Assembly: GCA_026713245.1 (NCBI GenBank)
Contig: JAPOOU010000098.1
Location: 1 to 35,859, forward strand
Direction: 5' to 3'
Origin: Chloroflexota bacterium
GTDB taxonomy: Bacteria; Chloroflexota; Anaerolineae; Aggregatilineales; Phototrophicaceae
DNA length: 35,859 nucleotides
The position numbers and the translations under genes were made by a program. The notes beneath the pieces are model-generated. The model saw only the letters and a list, made by a program, of their open reading frames with translations, was not told the origin of the DNA and ran no database searches. This document shows, in pieces, positions 17,142 to 26,632 of the stretch (the first letter of the stretch is position 1; each line of letters begins with the position of its first letter).

Positions 17142-18629
17142 ATGCCATATAGAAGCATCCTCCGTCCCGCTCACGCCGCCACTGTTGTCTGTGCGCTCAT
17201 GCTTGCCGGTTGCGCCGGCCAGCAGCCCGAAGCTACTATTGCTGTTGCCCCGGAAGTAAAACTCATAGCCGAGGTCACGCAGGTCATCGAGACGCCCGTC
17301 GTGCAAGAACTTGTTGAACTGCCGAACGTTGTCGGGCGACAGCTCCCGACGCTGGATGCCGATGCGACTGATCATCCGACGGTCACTGCCGAAGCCATCT
17401 CCAGCCCGCAGCGAGCTGCAAGCGGACGTACGATTGGCGCGATCATTGACGCCGACTATCAAATGCCGCCAACCAGCACAGCGCGCCCTACGGAGTTCGC
17501 GGCGGAGACCCGGCTGGAATTGCAGGCGCCGCAGCCGCGGATCGACCTAACGACGCCGCTGCCCCTTGATGACATCCGCCTGGACGGCAGCAGGATGGGA
17601 ATCCAGGTTCATTACAATTTTGACGTCGCCGGTTGGGACCGAACCTTGCAGCAGATCGCCGCGCTTCGCATGGGCTGGATCAAACTGCAAGCCTCCTGGG
17701 AGTGGATGCAGCCCGATTTTGCCGGTCAATTCGAAGCCAATTTCCGCCTCTTCCAGTTACACGTGCAAGAAGCCGACAAACGCGGCAACAAAGTCATGCT
17801 CAGCATCGCCAAGGCCCCGGACTGGGCGCGAAAACCTAACCTGGATGAAGACGGCCCGCCCGACGATCTCAACCAGCTCGCGGCATTCATAGGCTTGCTG
17901 CTGGAAAAACTCGGACCCTATATCGATGCCATAGAAATCTGGAACGAACCAAACCTCAAGCGAGAATGGACCGGCCAACACGCTTTCGACGGCGCCGGTT
18001 ATATGGAGTTGTTCCGTGTTGGTTACAACGCCGTCCGCGCGTACTCGCCAAACATTGCGGTGATAACGGCCGGGCTGGCGCCAACCGGCGACTCGCAGAA
18101 CGTCTCGGTCAACGATCGCAGCTTCTTGCGCCAAATGTACCAAGCCGGTTTAGCGAGCTACCCGGATGTCGTCATCGGCATTCATCCTTACAGTTGGGGG
18201 AATCCGCCGGATTTCGTCTGCTGCAACAATGTTGATGGTCAAGGGTGGGACGACCAGCCGCAGTTTTTCTTTTCGCAAAATATACGCGACTACAGCGACA
18301 TCATCCGGGCAAATGGACACGACGCCAGGATGTGGGCCACTGAGTTCGGCTGGGCCACCTGGGAAGGATACCCGAACGATGCGCCCGATCCCTGGATGAA
18401 TTACAACTCAGCGCTGGATCAACGCGACTACACTTTGCGCGCCTTCCAAATCGCGCAGTCTCGCGGTGATATCGGCGTCATGATCCTGTGGAATCTGAGT
18501 TTTGCCGAAGAACTGACCATCAACAGCCGTAGCGAACTGGCAGGTTACAGCCTGCTCTATCCTTCCTTCAACGGCGACAACCGCAAACGCGAGCGCCCGC
18601 TCTACCGCGCTTTGGCTGATCGACCCTAG
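17142..18629 (+). CDS. Secreted clan GH-A glycosidase-like lipoprotein
   Basis: This 495-residue protein has a lipoprotein signal peptide ending in LAGC (lipid-carrying Cys24), a low-complexity linker to about residue 140, and a (beta/alpha)8-type domain. It resembles clan A glycoside hydrolases of the GH5/GH39 kind. IEIWNEPN gives the likely acid/base Glu269 and WATEFGW the likely nucleophile Glu401, the usual Glu pair on strands 4 and 7. WIKLQASWEWMQP and IGIHPYSWG are also typical. Both catalytic residues are present, so it may be active on an extracellular polysaccharide; the substrate is unknown. No ribosome site is visible before the ATG. Ten bases separate it from the glycosyltransferase gene, suggesting an operon. 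Confidence 0.85.
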   Translation: MPYRSILRPAHAATVVCALMLAGCAGQQPEATIAVAPEVKLIAEVTQVIETPVVQELVELPNVVGRQLPTLDADATDHPTVTAEAISSPQRAASGRTIGAIIDADYQMPPTSTARPTEFAAETRLELQAPQPRIDLTTPLPLDDIRLDGSRMGIQVHYNFDVAGWDRTLQQIAALRMGWIKLQASWEWMQPDFAGQFEANFRLFQLHVQEADKRGNKVMLSIAKAPDWARKPNLDEDGPPDDLNQLAAFIGLLLEKLGPYIDAIEIWNEPNLKREWTGQHAFDGAGYMELFRVGYNAVRAYSPNIAVITAGLAPTGDSQNVSVNDRSFLRQMYQAGLASYPDVVIGIHPYSWGNPPDFVCCNNVDGQGWDDQPQFFFSQNIRDYSDIIRANGHDARMWATEFGWATWEGYPNDAPDPWMNYNSALDQRDYTLRAFQIAQSRGDIGVMILWNLSFAEELTINSRSELAGYSLLYPSFNGDNRKRERPLYRALADRP

Positions 18630-18638
18630 GTTGGCCGG

Positions 18639-20690
18639 ATGAAGTCCCGCTATCAGGTATCCATTGGCGTCCTGATCCTGTTGACCGCATCCTTTCTGCG
18701 GCTGTGGATGTATGGCGAAGTGCCGCCAGGGCTTCAACACGATGAGACCTTCAATGCCGAGGATGCCATCGGGCTCGTCGATGAAGGAAATTTCCGCATC
18801 TTCTATGAGTCGAATCAAGGCCGCGAAGGCGCCTTCATATGGTTGCTTGGCTTGTCTTACCTCATGTTCGGAATCAATTCCCTAATGATCAAGTTCCCCG
18901 CATTTGTCTGCGGGTTGTTCACGGTCGCCCTTACGTACAGATTCGGCTCGCAAAACTTTTCTCGCCTGGTGGGATTTGTTGCCAGCGCTATGACAGCCGT
19001 CTCGTTTTGGGCGATTTTCACATCGAGAGTCGGCCTGCGAGCGGTAATGCTGCCCGTGATCGTGCTCCTTGTGCTAATCGGCATGTCAAGAATACTCGGC
19101 GCGCAAAGGGCTCCCAACAGACGGCGTTCAGTTGTACTGACCGGCCTTGCTCTGGGTTTCGCCTTTTACACTTACACGGCGTCGCTGGCGCTGATCCCGG
19201 CTTACTGTTTATTCGTGGCGACAATCGCCGTCTCCAATCGCAGCTTGATCCGGCGCATCTGGCTCGATTTAGTATTGGTGGCTGTCATTGCCACTGCGCT
19301 TGCCTTGCCTATGGCGTACGTCGTGTTACACCAGCAAAGCTTAAGACGCGCCGAAGGCATCGCTCAACCATTGCGTCTTGCCATAGACGGCAATCCGGAA
19401 CAACTGCTCGACAATGCCAAGCTACTGATTGGCATGCCAGCATTCGTCGGCGATCCGCTTTGGAGATACAATGTCGCCGGGCGTCCGCTGTTCTTGCTCC
19501 CGATCGGGCTGCTGGTCTATATTGGCCTGGCAGCGGCCCTCGTCCGCGCGCGACAGTCGCCGCTAATTGTTTTCCTCATCGGTCTGTTACTCTTTGGCTT
19601 GGTCCCAAGTCTGGTGACGATCCGCGCGCCCTCTTTCCTTCGTACCATCGCCATTCTGCCAAGCGTGATGCTGTTCGTCGGCATTGCCGTCTGGCAATTG
19701 TGTATGCTGAACAAAAGGCGGCCATATCTCGGCTGGTCCTTGGGAATCTTGTCTGTAGCGGTCACGGGCATCGCCGATTACCATGCCTATTTCGTTGAAT
19801 GGACAACGTCGTCGAGAACCGAAATCCCATTCCACCATTTCGGCGAACAAGAGAGGCTGCCTTACAGAATCTATCGAAATGACCTGCGGATACTGGCGCA
19901 ATACTTGCGAGACATCAATGAAGAGATCGTTTTTGTATCAGTCCCGAACCAGGAACTTGACCCGATTGTCTACAAATATGCGAATGGGCCTTCATCAGAA
20001 GATCTGCATGTGGTTTGGTTCGACGGTCTATTCAATATCGCGCTTAGCCCACAGCCGACCCATTTGTTCGTTTCGCCCTTGTCGCCAATAAACTCAAAAC
20101 ATGCGCACTGGCTGACAGAGCAATTCGGGACGAAGCATATGGGACGGATCATGCGCGAGGACGGTCATCTCGCCTTTGAGATTTATCAACTAGGCAATCG
20201 TTCAGGATACTTGGGGGAAGCCTTGTCATCGGCTTCAGCACATCCCGTCTACATCAAGAGCGAAGCGGGATCGCAATTAATGTCGCTGCCGCTTCAATTT
20301 GGCGACTTGTTGAGACTGCATGGCATAGAACTGCCGAGGCAAACCGTCTATGGCGAGAACGACGGCATCAACAACCAACTCTATTTCGAGGCGCTGCGTC
20401 CTACTGGGGCCAGCATCCAGATCTTTATGCACCTGGTCGATCAAGCTGGGTCGGTGGTTGCGCAACGTGACTATCTAGGCGTGCCGCCTGAACATTGGCA
20501 TCCGGGACTGTTCTTTATGCAAGACCACTTTGTGCCCTTCTTGGACCGGATTGAAGCCGGCGAGTTCACGCTGAAGCTTGGGATTTACGACTGGCGCAGC
20601 GGCAGGCGTATTCCAGTCGTCAATGGCGCGAATCAGCCGATTGCGGACAGCCTCCATGTTGCCGAAATAGAAATTCGCGATCGACCCTAG
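18639..20690 (+). CDS. GT-C membrane glycosyltransferase (GT39/ArnT-like)
   Basis: The 683-residue protein has about ten transmembrane helices up to residue ~385, then a large soluble C-terminal part. The first extracellular loop holds PPGLQHDETFNAED with Asp35-Glu36, the acidic pair that GT-C enzymes of the PMT/ArnT superfamily use for catalysis and metal binding. These enzymes transfer sugars from polyprenyl phosphate to proteins or lipids on the outer face of the membrane. The C-terminal ~140 residues look like a beta-sandwich (FMHLVDQAGSVVAQRD, LKLGIYDWRSGRR), often seen on this class in Chloroflexota. The donor and acceptor are unknown. The partner glycosidase-like gene just upstream points to a shared role in a surface glycan. 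Confidence 0.87.
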   Translation: MKSRYQVSIGVLILLTASFLRLWMYGEVPPGLQHDETFNAEDAIGLVDEGNFRIFYESNQGREGAFIWLLGLSYLMFGINSLMIKFPAFVCGLFTVALTYRFGSQNFSRLVGFVASAMTAVSFWAIFTSRVGLRAVMLPVIVLLVLIGMSRILGAQRAPNRRRSVVLTGLALGFAFYTYTASLALIPAYCLFVATIAVSNRSLIRRIWLDLVLVAVIATALALPMAYVVLHQQSLRRAEGIAQPLRLAIDGNPEQLLDNAKLLIGMPAFVGDPLWRYNVAGRPLFLLPIGLLVYIGLAAALVRARQSPLIVFLIGLLLFGLVPSLVTIRAPSFLRTIAILPSVMLFVGIAVWQLCMLNKRRPYLGWSLGILSVAVTGIADYHAYFVEWTTSSRTEIPFHHFGEQERLPYRIYRNDLRILAQYLRDINEEIVFVSVPNQELDPIVYKYANGPSSEDLHVVWFDGLFNIALSPQPTHLFVSPLSPINSKHAHWLTEQFGTKHMGRIMREDGHLAFEIYQLGNRSGYLGEALSSASAHPVYIKSEAGSQLMSLPLQFGDLLRLHGIELPRQTVYGENDGINNQLYFEALRPTGASIQIFMHLVDQAGSVVAQRDYLGVPPEHWHPGLFFMQDHFVPFLDRIEAGEFTLKLGIYDWRSGRRIPVVNGANQPIADSLHVAEIEIRDRP

Positions 20691-20696
20691 AATCCA

Positions 20697-20723
20697 CGCG
20701 AGGCCATCAAGCGAGGCCTCGCG
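20697..20723. terminator. Stem-loop between convergent genes
   Basis: A perfect 9-bp stem (CGCGAGGCC / GGCCTCGCG) with a 9-base loop lies between the ends of the glycosyltransferase and rpoC. No strong T-run follows on either side, but the place and symmetry suit a bidirectional terminator. Confidence 0.6.
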
Positions 20724-20745
20724 CGGTTATTGTGGCGCTTGCCGC

Positions 20746-23700
20746 CTAGAGTTCGCTCAACATATTCTCGAAGTCGTCTTGATCGCTCACATCGTCGAAG
20801 TCAAGCGCGCCCTGTGCCTCCAGCGTGACCGACGGCGCGACAGCCTCACGATCCTGATAGGCATGGAACCCGGTTCCGGCCGGGATCAGCTTGCCAATGA
20901 TCACGTTCTCCTTTAGCCCGTGCAGCGGGTCGACCTGCCCTTCGATAGCGGCGCCGGCCAGCACTTTGATCGTATGCTGGAAACTGGCCGCCGACAAATA
21001 GCTCTCGGTGCTCAGCGCCGCTTTGGTAATGCCGAGAAGGATCGGCGTTCCCGCGGAAGGTTCCCTGTCCTCGAGAATGAGTGATTCGTTGATCTCGAGC
21101 AGTTTTAGCCGGTCGATCAACTCGCCGGGAAGAAGGTCGCTGTCGCCGCTCTTGGTGATCTGAACCTTGCACATCATCTTGCGGATGACTGTCTCGAAGT
21201 GCTTGTCGGCGATGTTCACGCCTTGACTGCGATAAACTTCCTGTATCTCGCCCAACAAGTACATTTGCGTCGTGTTCTCGCCCAATACGCGCAAGATGCG
21301 ATGCGGATTCTTCGACCCTTCGGTCAACTGTTCGCCGAGCCCAACATTCATTCCATCGAAGATAGACTTGCGCAAGCGCGCATTGGCGGGAATTTCATAA
21401 TCTTCTGATTCGCTGGTCTCGTGGCGGATGTAAACGGTATGGTCCTCGATATGCACCGTTCCAGCCAGGCTGGCCTTCAATTCCGCATCGCCGTTCTGGG
21501 CCACCAGCCCGCCGATTTCGACATCCTTCCCATCCTCGACGCAGAGTTTCCAGTCTTCCGGAACGACGTGCGTCTCATTCTCCACTTCGCTCTTAATAAC
21601 TGTCGCGATGCGAGCGCCGTCTTCCCGCTCGTGCAAGCGCAGGATACCGTCGATTTCGGTCATCACCGATTCGCCCTTTGGCTTGCGGCGCGCTTCAAAT
21701 AACTCCTCAACGCGCGGCAAACCGCTCGTGATATCGCCGCCGGATTCTGCGGTGCCTCCTCTATGGAATGTCCGCAACGTCAATTGCGTACCCGGCTCGC
21801 CAATGGACTGCGCCGCGATAATGCCTACCGCCGACCCGATACCGACCATATCACCCGTTCCCAGGTCGCGACCGTAACACAGCGCGCAAACGCCGTGTAT
21901 CAAATCACAGGTCAATGGGCTGCGGACTTCCAGCTCCTCTACGCTCGAGTTTTGGATCGCAGATGCGATTTCTTCGTCGATGATTTCGTTGCGCCCTACA
22001 ATCAATTCATCACTGTCAGGATCAAAGAGGTCTTCTGACGCGCAACGCCCGACAATGCGCTCCGCGATCGTTTGTCCAGCCACATCGTCCGACCGACGAA
22101 TCGTCAAGCCCCGCTGCGTATTGCAGTCCCAACGATTGACAATCATATCCTGGGCGACATCGACCAAGCGCCGGGTCAAGTAACCCGCATCCGCCGTACG
22201 GAGCGCCGTATCAGCCAGGCCCTTGCGCGCGCCGTGCGTGGAAATGAAGTATTCCAGCGCATTCAACCCTTCGCGGAAGTGGCTGCGAATCGGCAGATCA
22301 ATGATGCGCCCGGAGGGATCCGCCATCAATCCGCGCATGCCCGCCAACTGCGTGATCGGCCCGAACCCGCCTTTGGTCGAGCCCGATATAGCCATGATCG
22401 CGATCGGTCCATAGGGATCGAGCGAATCGCGGATACGGTCTTGCAGGAACTCCTTGGCGCGGTTCCATTCATCGATCGTGATCTGATAGCGCTCTTCTTC
22501 GGTCATCAAACCGCGGCGGAAGTCGCGCTCGGCGCGCGTTACTACCTCATCCGCCTGTTGCAGGATGTCCGTCCGCTCGTCCGGGATCGTCAAGTCACTC
22601 ACCGCGATCGTCGTGCCGGAAATCGTCGCATAGTGGAAACCGAAGTTCTTGATCGCGTCCACCACTTCGGTTGTGATTTCCGCGCCGATCACCTGGTAAC
22701 AACGGGCAACTAGCTGCTGCAAGCCCTTCTTGCCCATGGTTTCCTGGACGAAGCGCATCTCGTCAGGCAAGATGCGGTTGAAGATTGCGCGTCCCACCGT
22801 GCAGATTTCCGGTTCATCCTGCGGGCTGCGCGTATCATATACATTGCCAAGCAATATCGGCGTGTGCAGATGCACCAGTCCGATGCGATACAGATACTCG
22901 ACCTCGTCCATGTCAACGACGACCCGGCGCTCGTGCAAGTTCGTGATCTCCAGTTGATCTTCCAGTCCCTTGGCTCGCATATATTTGCGCATCTCGTATG
23001 CGTTGGCCAGGATGCAATCTACCTCTCCGTCAAGTAGCGCCTGCACTGTCCGATCAACAGCCGTCTCCAGGATTATGGGTCGCCCGTTGTCATCGAGCTC
23101 GGTCTCGTCAAAGAATAGTTCGGCATTGGGCACTTGCCGGAATTGCGCGTAGTAGTAGCCATTAGACCTGACGGCGATGCCGACCTTATGCTCGCCGCTG
23201 TACAGTACCCGCTCGGAACGGAAGGCATCCGCGCGCGCCTTTTGCGCCACGATCTCAACGGTCGGATCCATCGTCAGATAATAATTCCCGAGCACCATGT
23301 CCTTGGAAGGACCGACGATGGGCATGCCGTCCGATGGCTTCAACAAGTTACGCGTACTCAGCATTAGCTCGCGCGCTTCCTTTACCGCCTGCTCGCTCAA
23401 GGGCACGTGAACCGCCATTTGATCGCCATCGAAATCCGCGTTAAAGGCGGAACAAACCAAGGGATGGATTTGGATCGCCTTGCCTTCAACCAGCAGCGGT
23501 TCAAAGGCTTGAATGCCTAGGCGATGCAAGGTCGGCGCGCGATTTAACAAAACCGGTCGCTCGCGGATCACTTCTTCCAGGACTTCCCATACCTCCGGTC
23601 GCTCGCGCTCGATGATACGCTTGGCGCCTTTGACATTGCTCGCGTAGTTGTATTGCACCAGTCGGCTGATCACAAACGGCCGGTATAGCTCAAGCGCCAT

Positions 23701-25365
23701 CGTCTTGGGCAAGCCGCATTGATGCAACTTCAGCTTGGGACCGATGACGATAACCGACCGGCCGGAATAATCGACGCGCTTCCCGAGCAGATTCCGGCGG
23801 AAACGCCCCTTCTTGCCCTTGAGCATATCGCTTAAAGATTTCAGTTCCCGGCGGCCGCGGCGGCTTAAAGCCTTGCCGCGCTGGCTATTGTCAATCAAGC
23901 TGTCAACCGCTTCTTGCAGCATACGCTTTTCGTTGCGCACGATGACATCCGGCGCGCCAAGATCGAGCAAATGTTTCAGCCGGTTATTCCGGTTGATGAC
24001 GCGGCGATACAAATCGTTCAAGTCGCTGGTAGCGAAACGACCGCCATCCAACTGCACCATCGGGCGCAGATCGGGGGGGATCACCGGCAAAACAGTCAGA
24101 ATCATCCACTCGGGACGATTGCCGTTTGGCTCGTTCTCCTGGTTGGTTTCGTCATTGTCCATGACCGTGGTACGGCTGTTGCGCAAGCTTTCGACCACGC
24201 GCAAGCGCTTGGTGGCCTTGCGGCTGCGTTGCTTCGACTTGCTGGTGCGGACTTCAATCCAAAGTTCTTCCGCCAGCTTCGCCAGGTTGAGCGTGCCCAG
24301 GATCTCGTAAAAGGCTTCCGCGCCCATATTGGCCTGAAAGACGTTGCCGAAGCGGCTCTTGAGTTCGCGATAGCGGCTCTCCGACAGGAACTGGAGGACA
24401 TGCAGGTCCTCTAGTTCATTGATTTGCTTCTCGGCGCTGCTACGCAGATTCTTGATTTTTTCCTCTGTTTCCTCCGCCTGTTCGTCCAGGGACGAAGCCA
24501 CATCATGATTCGCATCGTCAATATCGCCGCTGATCTTGGCGATTTCAGCTTTGCTCAGCTCTTCAATCTCAGTCTGCAATTTGCTCAGATACTCGTTGAC
24601 CTCGGTCTGGATTTTCGAAATGTGATCGTTGTTGATCTCTTCGCCTTTTTCAACGACCACCGTCTCTGTCGCTTGCAGACTGATATCTGCAGCCGCGGCT
24701 TGACCCAACATGCTCTCGACGCGGGTTTGCGCCGCCTGGGCTTCGTTCATCACCTCGTCGCTTAGCCGCCCCAGTTCGCCGTCAAAGTGACTGCGGATCG
24801 CTTTCACCTTGCTGTCAAACTCCTCCGCAAGTTGATCACGGTTGTCGCGCAACTCGCTGAACTGGCCTTCCAACTCCCCGGTGAGCTCCTGCTCCTTCGA
24901 CTCCAGTTCCTTCTCAATGCGAGCGACCGCTTTGCTGCGCGCGTCTTGATCGACCTGCGTAATCACATACTGCGCGAAGTAAAGCACGCGGTCCAGGTTG
25001 CGCCGGCTCACGTCCAATAGCAGGCCTAGATAGCTCGGCACGCGCCGCGTATACCATACATGAGCGACCGGGGCCGCCAGTTCGATATGCCCCATGCGTT
25101 CGCGCCGCACAGACGACCGTGTCACCTCGACGCCGCATTTATCGCAGATGATGCCGCGATACCGGATGTTCTTGTACTTTCCACAATAGCATTGCCAGTC
25201 TCGTGTTGGTCCGAAAATCCGCTCGCAGAACAGCCCGTCCATTTCTGGACGCAGCCGCCGATAATTAATCGTTTCCGGTTTCGTCACCTCTCCATAAGAC
25301 CAGGACCGGATCTGTTCTGGAGAAGCCAGACTAATACGTAATGCGCTAAAGTCTTTCGCCTCCAA
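20746..25365 (-). CDS. rpoC: RNA polymerase subunit beta prime
   Basis: The beta prime subunit holds the catalytic Mg of RNA polymerase. The 1539-residue protein has the N-terminal zinc site (Cys59, 61, 74, 77; CYCGKYK...CDKCGVE), [13 protein letters not shown], the NADFDGDQM active-site loop (Asp644, 646, 648), the trigger loop region, and the second zinc site ([17 protein letters not shown]). Between about residues 140 and 320 there is a long charged coiled-coil segment that E. coli lacks; other phyla carry different inserts at this point. The start is TTG with a full AGGAGGT site. rpoB is not upstream: a 420-base non-coding stretch and a sugar transporter are there instead. The gene has its own strong promoter. 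Confidence 0.97.
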   Translation of the reverse strand: MEAKDFSALRISLASPEQIRSWSYGEVTKPETINYRRLRPEMDGLFCERIFGPTRDWQCYCGKYKNIRYRGIICDKCGVEVTRSSVRRERMGHIELAAPVAHVWYTRRVPSYLGLLLDVSRRNLDRVLYFAQYVITQVDQDARSKAVARIEKELESKEQELTGELEGQFSELRDNRDQLAEEFDSKVKAIRSHFDGELGRLSDEVMNEAQAAQTRVESMLGQAAAADISLQATETVVVEKGEEINNDHISKIQTEVNEYLSKLQTEIEELSKAEIAKISGDIDDANHDVASSLDEQAEETEEKIKNLRSSAEKQINELEDLHVLQFLSESRYRELKSRFGNVFQANMGAEAFYEILGTLNLAKLAEELWIEVRTSKSKQRSRKATKRLRVVESLRNSRTTVMDNDETNQENEPNGNRPEWMILTVLPVIPPDLRPMVQLDGGRFATSDLNDLYRRVINRNNRLKHLLDLGAPDVIVRNEKRMLQEAVDSLIDNSQRGKALSRRGRRELKSLSDMLKGKKGRFRRNLLGKRVDYSGRSVIVIGPKLKLHQCGLPKTMALELYRPFVISRLVQYNYASNVKGAKRIIERERPEVWEVLEEVIRERPVLLNRAPTLHRLGIQAFEPLLVEGKAIQIHPLVCSAFNADFDGDQMAVHVPLSEQAVKEARELMLSTRNLLKPSDGMPIVGPSKDMVLGNYYLTMDPTVEIVAQKARADAFRSERVLYSGEHKVGIAVRSNGYYYAQFRQVPNAELFFDETELDDNGRPIILETAVDRTVQALLDGEVDCILANAYEMRKYMRAKGLEDQLEITNLHERRVVVDMDEVEYLYRIGLVHLHTPILLGNVYDTRSPQDEPEICTVGRAIFNRILPDEMRFVQETMGKKGLQQLVARCYQVIGAEITTEVVDAIKNFGFHYATISGTTIAVSDLTIPDERTDILQQADEVVTRAERDFRRGLMTEEERYQITIDEWNRAKEFLQDRIRDSLDPYGPIAIMAISGSTKGGFGPITQLAGMRGLMADPSGRIIDLPIRSHFREGLNALEYFISTHGARKGLADTALRTADAGYLTRRLVDVAQDMIVNRWDCNTQRGLTIRRSDDVAGQTIAERIVGRCASEDLFDPDSDELIVGRNEIIDEEIASAIQNSSVEELEVRSPLTCDLIHGVCALCYGRDLGTGDMVGIGSAVGIIAAQSIGEPGTQLTLRTFHRGGTAESGGDITSGLPRVEELFEARRKPKGESVMTEIDGILRLHEREDGARIATVIKSEVENETHVVPEDWKLCVEDGKDVEIGGLVAQNGDAELKASLAGTVHIEDHTVYIRHETSESEDYEIPANARLRKSIFDGMNVGLGEQLTEGSKNPHRILRVLGENTTQMYLLGEIQEVYRSQGVNIADKHFETVIRKMMCKVQITKSGDSDLLPGELIDRLKLLEINESLILEDREPSAGTPILLGITKAALSTESYLSAASFQHTIKVLAGAAIEGQVDPLHGLKENVIIGKLIPAGTGFHAYQDREAVAPSVTLEAQGALDFDDVSDQDDFENMLSEL

Positions 25366-25371
25366 GGCGTA

Positions 25372-25378
25372 ACCTCCT
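25372..25378 (-). promoter_or_regulatory. Ribosome-binding site deciding the rpoC start
   Basis: The minus strand reads a complete AGGAGGT six bases before the TTG at 25365, which fixes that non-ATG start. Confidence 0.8.
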
Positions 25379-25521
25379 ATGCGCTATGCTGCTGTAGATT
25401 GAAAGTAGATGACCTGATGAAATCGCCGCACTATCACCATCAAACACAAATAGGCAGCAGAGAGCGCAGCCCCTGTGCCCCATACGCAACATGATATATT
25501 AGTGTGTTTCCATCACTCGAA

Positions 25522-25551
25522 ATTGTATCTTGCATGATATGCCTTTGTCAA
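25522..25551 (-). promoter_or_regulatory. rpoC promoter (TTGACA-N18-TACAAT)
   Basis: TTGACA at 25551-25546 and TACAAT at 25527-25522 on the minus strand are 18 bases apart, the same hexamers and spacing as at gyrA. The transcript would begin near 25515, with a leader of about 150 bases. I see no clear attenuator or L10-type structure in it. Confidence 0.75.
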
Positions 25552-25560
25552 GACGCGTCC

Positions 25561-25739
25561 AAATGGTCGCCCTTTTCGCTACATAATCCTGTACTTGCGA
25601 TCCAGTGGACCCTGTTGAAGAGTCGCTTGAACCACCACCCCAAACCCCTTCACGAAGGTCAGCGTCTGCGCGACCCATAAATAGGGAGAGGCTTTAACGG
25701 CTCGTCAGCGGTCGTAACGATCCCCGTCCCCCCTGTGGG
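25561..25739. other. Non-coding stretch between rpoC promoter and ABC operon
   Basis: About 180 bases here hold no gene I can support. The stretch contains a short hairpin (CCTTC-AC-GAAGG near 25648), C- and G-rich runs, and on the minus strand a 30-odd codon frame without a start codon that reads smoothly up to a TAG near 25580. It could be a decayed gene end or an intergenic repeat element. Nothing in the rest of the window matches it by eye. Confidence 0.35.
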
Positions 25740-25760
25740 AAAAATCCCCCGTGAGACGGG
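25740..25760 (-). terminator. Intrinsic terminator of the ABC operon
   Basis: On the minus strand CCCGT-CTC-ACGGG forms a 5-bp stem with a 3-base loop, followed by GGA and TTTTT. It lies 30 bases after the last permease gene. Confidence 0.6.
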
Positions 25761-25789
25761 TGACCGAGGGATGGCGGCTCGCCTTGCGT

Positions 25790-26632
25790 CTAACCCTTCA
25801 CAGCGCCAATCGTCAAACCCGATATGAAGTAACGCTGCAGCATGAGAAACAGCACAATCACCGGCACCGACACCATGGTCGCCGCCGCCATCATTTCACC
25901 ATAAGGAATCTGCGCCGCCGTCGCCTGGCTGCGCATGGTCGCGATGCCGACCGGCAGCGTGATGACCTTGTTGCCCCGCAGCACCATCAGCGGCCAAATG
26001 TAACTGTTCCAGGATCCGAGAAAAGTCAAAATCGCCAGCGTCGTCAAGCCCGGCCGCACCAGGGGGACGATGACCTGCGCGTAAATCCGGAATTCAGAGG
26101 CGCCGTCAATACGCGCCGACTCCATCAATTCAGTCGGCACCGCCTGTATATACTGCCTCATCAGGAAGATGCCAAAAGCCGGCGCCATCCAGGGGACGAT
26201 CATCGAAGCGGGATGATTTATCCAGTCGATCCGACTCATCAAGATGAAAAGCGGGATCAGTATCAACTGGAATGGGATCATCGTCGAGCCGATCAGAATG
26301 ACGAATAACGCATTCTTGGCGCGAAAGTGGTACTTGGCAAAGGCGAAGCCGGCCAGCGAACAAAAGAACAGCACAAATATCGTCACCACCCCGGCGTATA
26401 TGAGGCTGTTGACATACCAATAGGGAAAGGGCCACTTTGTTAGCAGAATTTCGTAATTCTTGAATGACCATTCGGCGGGCGGCAGCCACGGGGGCAGCGT
26501 GAAAATCTCAGTCGTCGTCTTGAACGACGAGTAGATCATGAAGACGATAGGCGCCACCGTCAACAGCGCCCCGCTGATGACCACAACATGTAGCGCAAGC
26601 ACAGCCAGGCGCTGGCCAAATCGCGCGTCCAT
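25790..26632 (-). CDS. Sugar ABC transporter permease, MalG type
   Basis: This 280-residue inner-membrane protein is a carbohydrate-type (CUT1) ABC permease. Six hydrophobic segments are visible. The EAA loop that docks onto the ATPase reads ELMESARIDGASEFRIYAQ and ends in PLVRPG. The C-terminus (YFISGLTIGAVKG) is the typical MalG-type ending. The ATG at 26632 shares one base with the stop of the upstream permease (TGATG), a sign of tight coupling. The frame stays open further upstream, but that part overlaps the other permease and does not resemble a permease. An ATPase gene is missing from the operon, so a shared MsiK/UgpC-like ATPase elsewhere is likely. Confidence 0.93.
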   Translation of the reverse strand: MDARFGQRLAVLALHVVVISGALLTVAPIVFMIYSSFKTTTEIFTLPPWLPPAEWSFKNYEILLTKWPFPYWYVNSLIYAGVVTIFVLFFCSLAGFAFAKYHFRAKNALFVILIGSTMIPFQLILIPLFILMSRIDWINHPASMIVPWMAPAFGIFLMRQYIQAVPTELMESARIDGASEFRIYAQVIVPLVRPGLTTLAILTFLGSWNSYIWPLMVLRGNKVITLPVGIATMRSQATAAQIPYGEMMAAATMVSVPVIVLFLMLQRYFISGLTIGAVKG

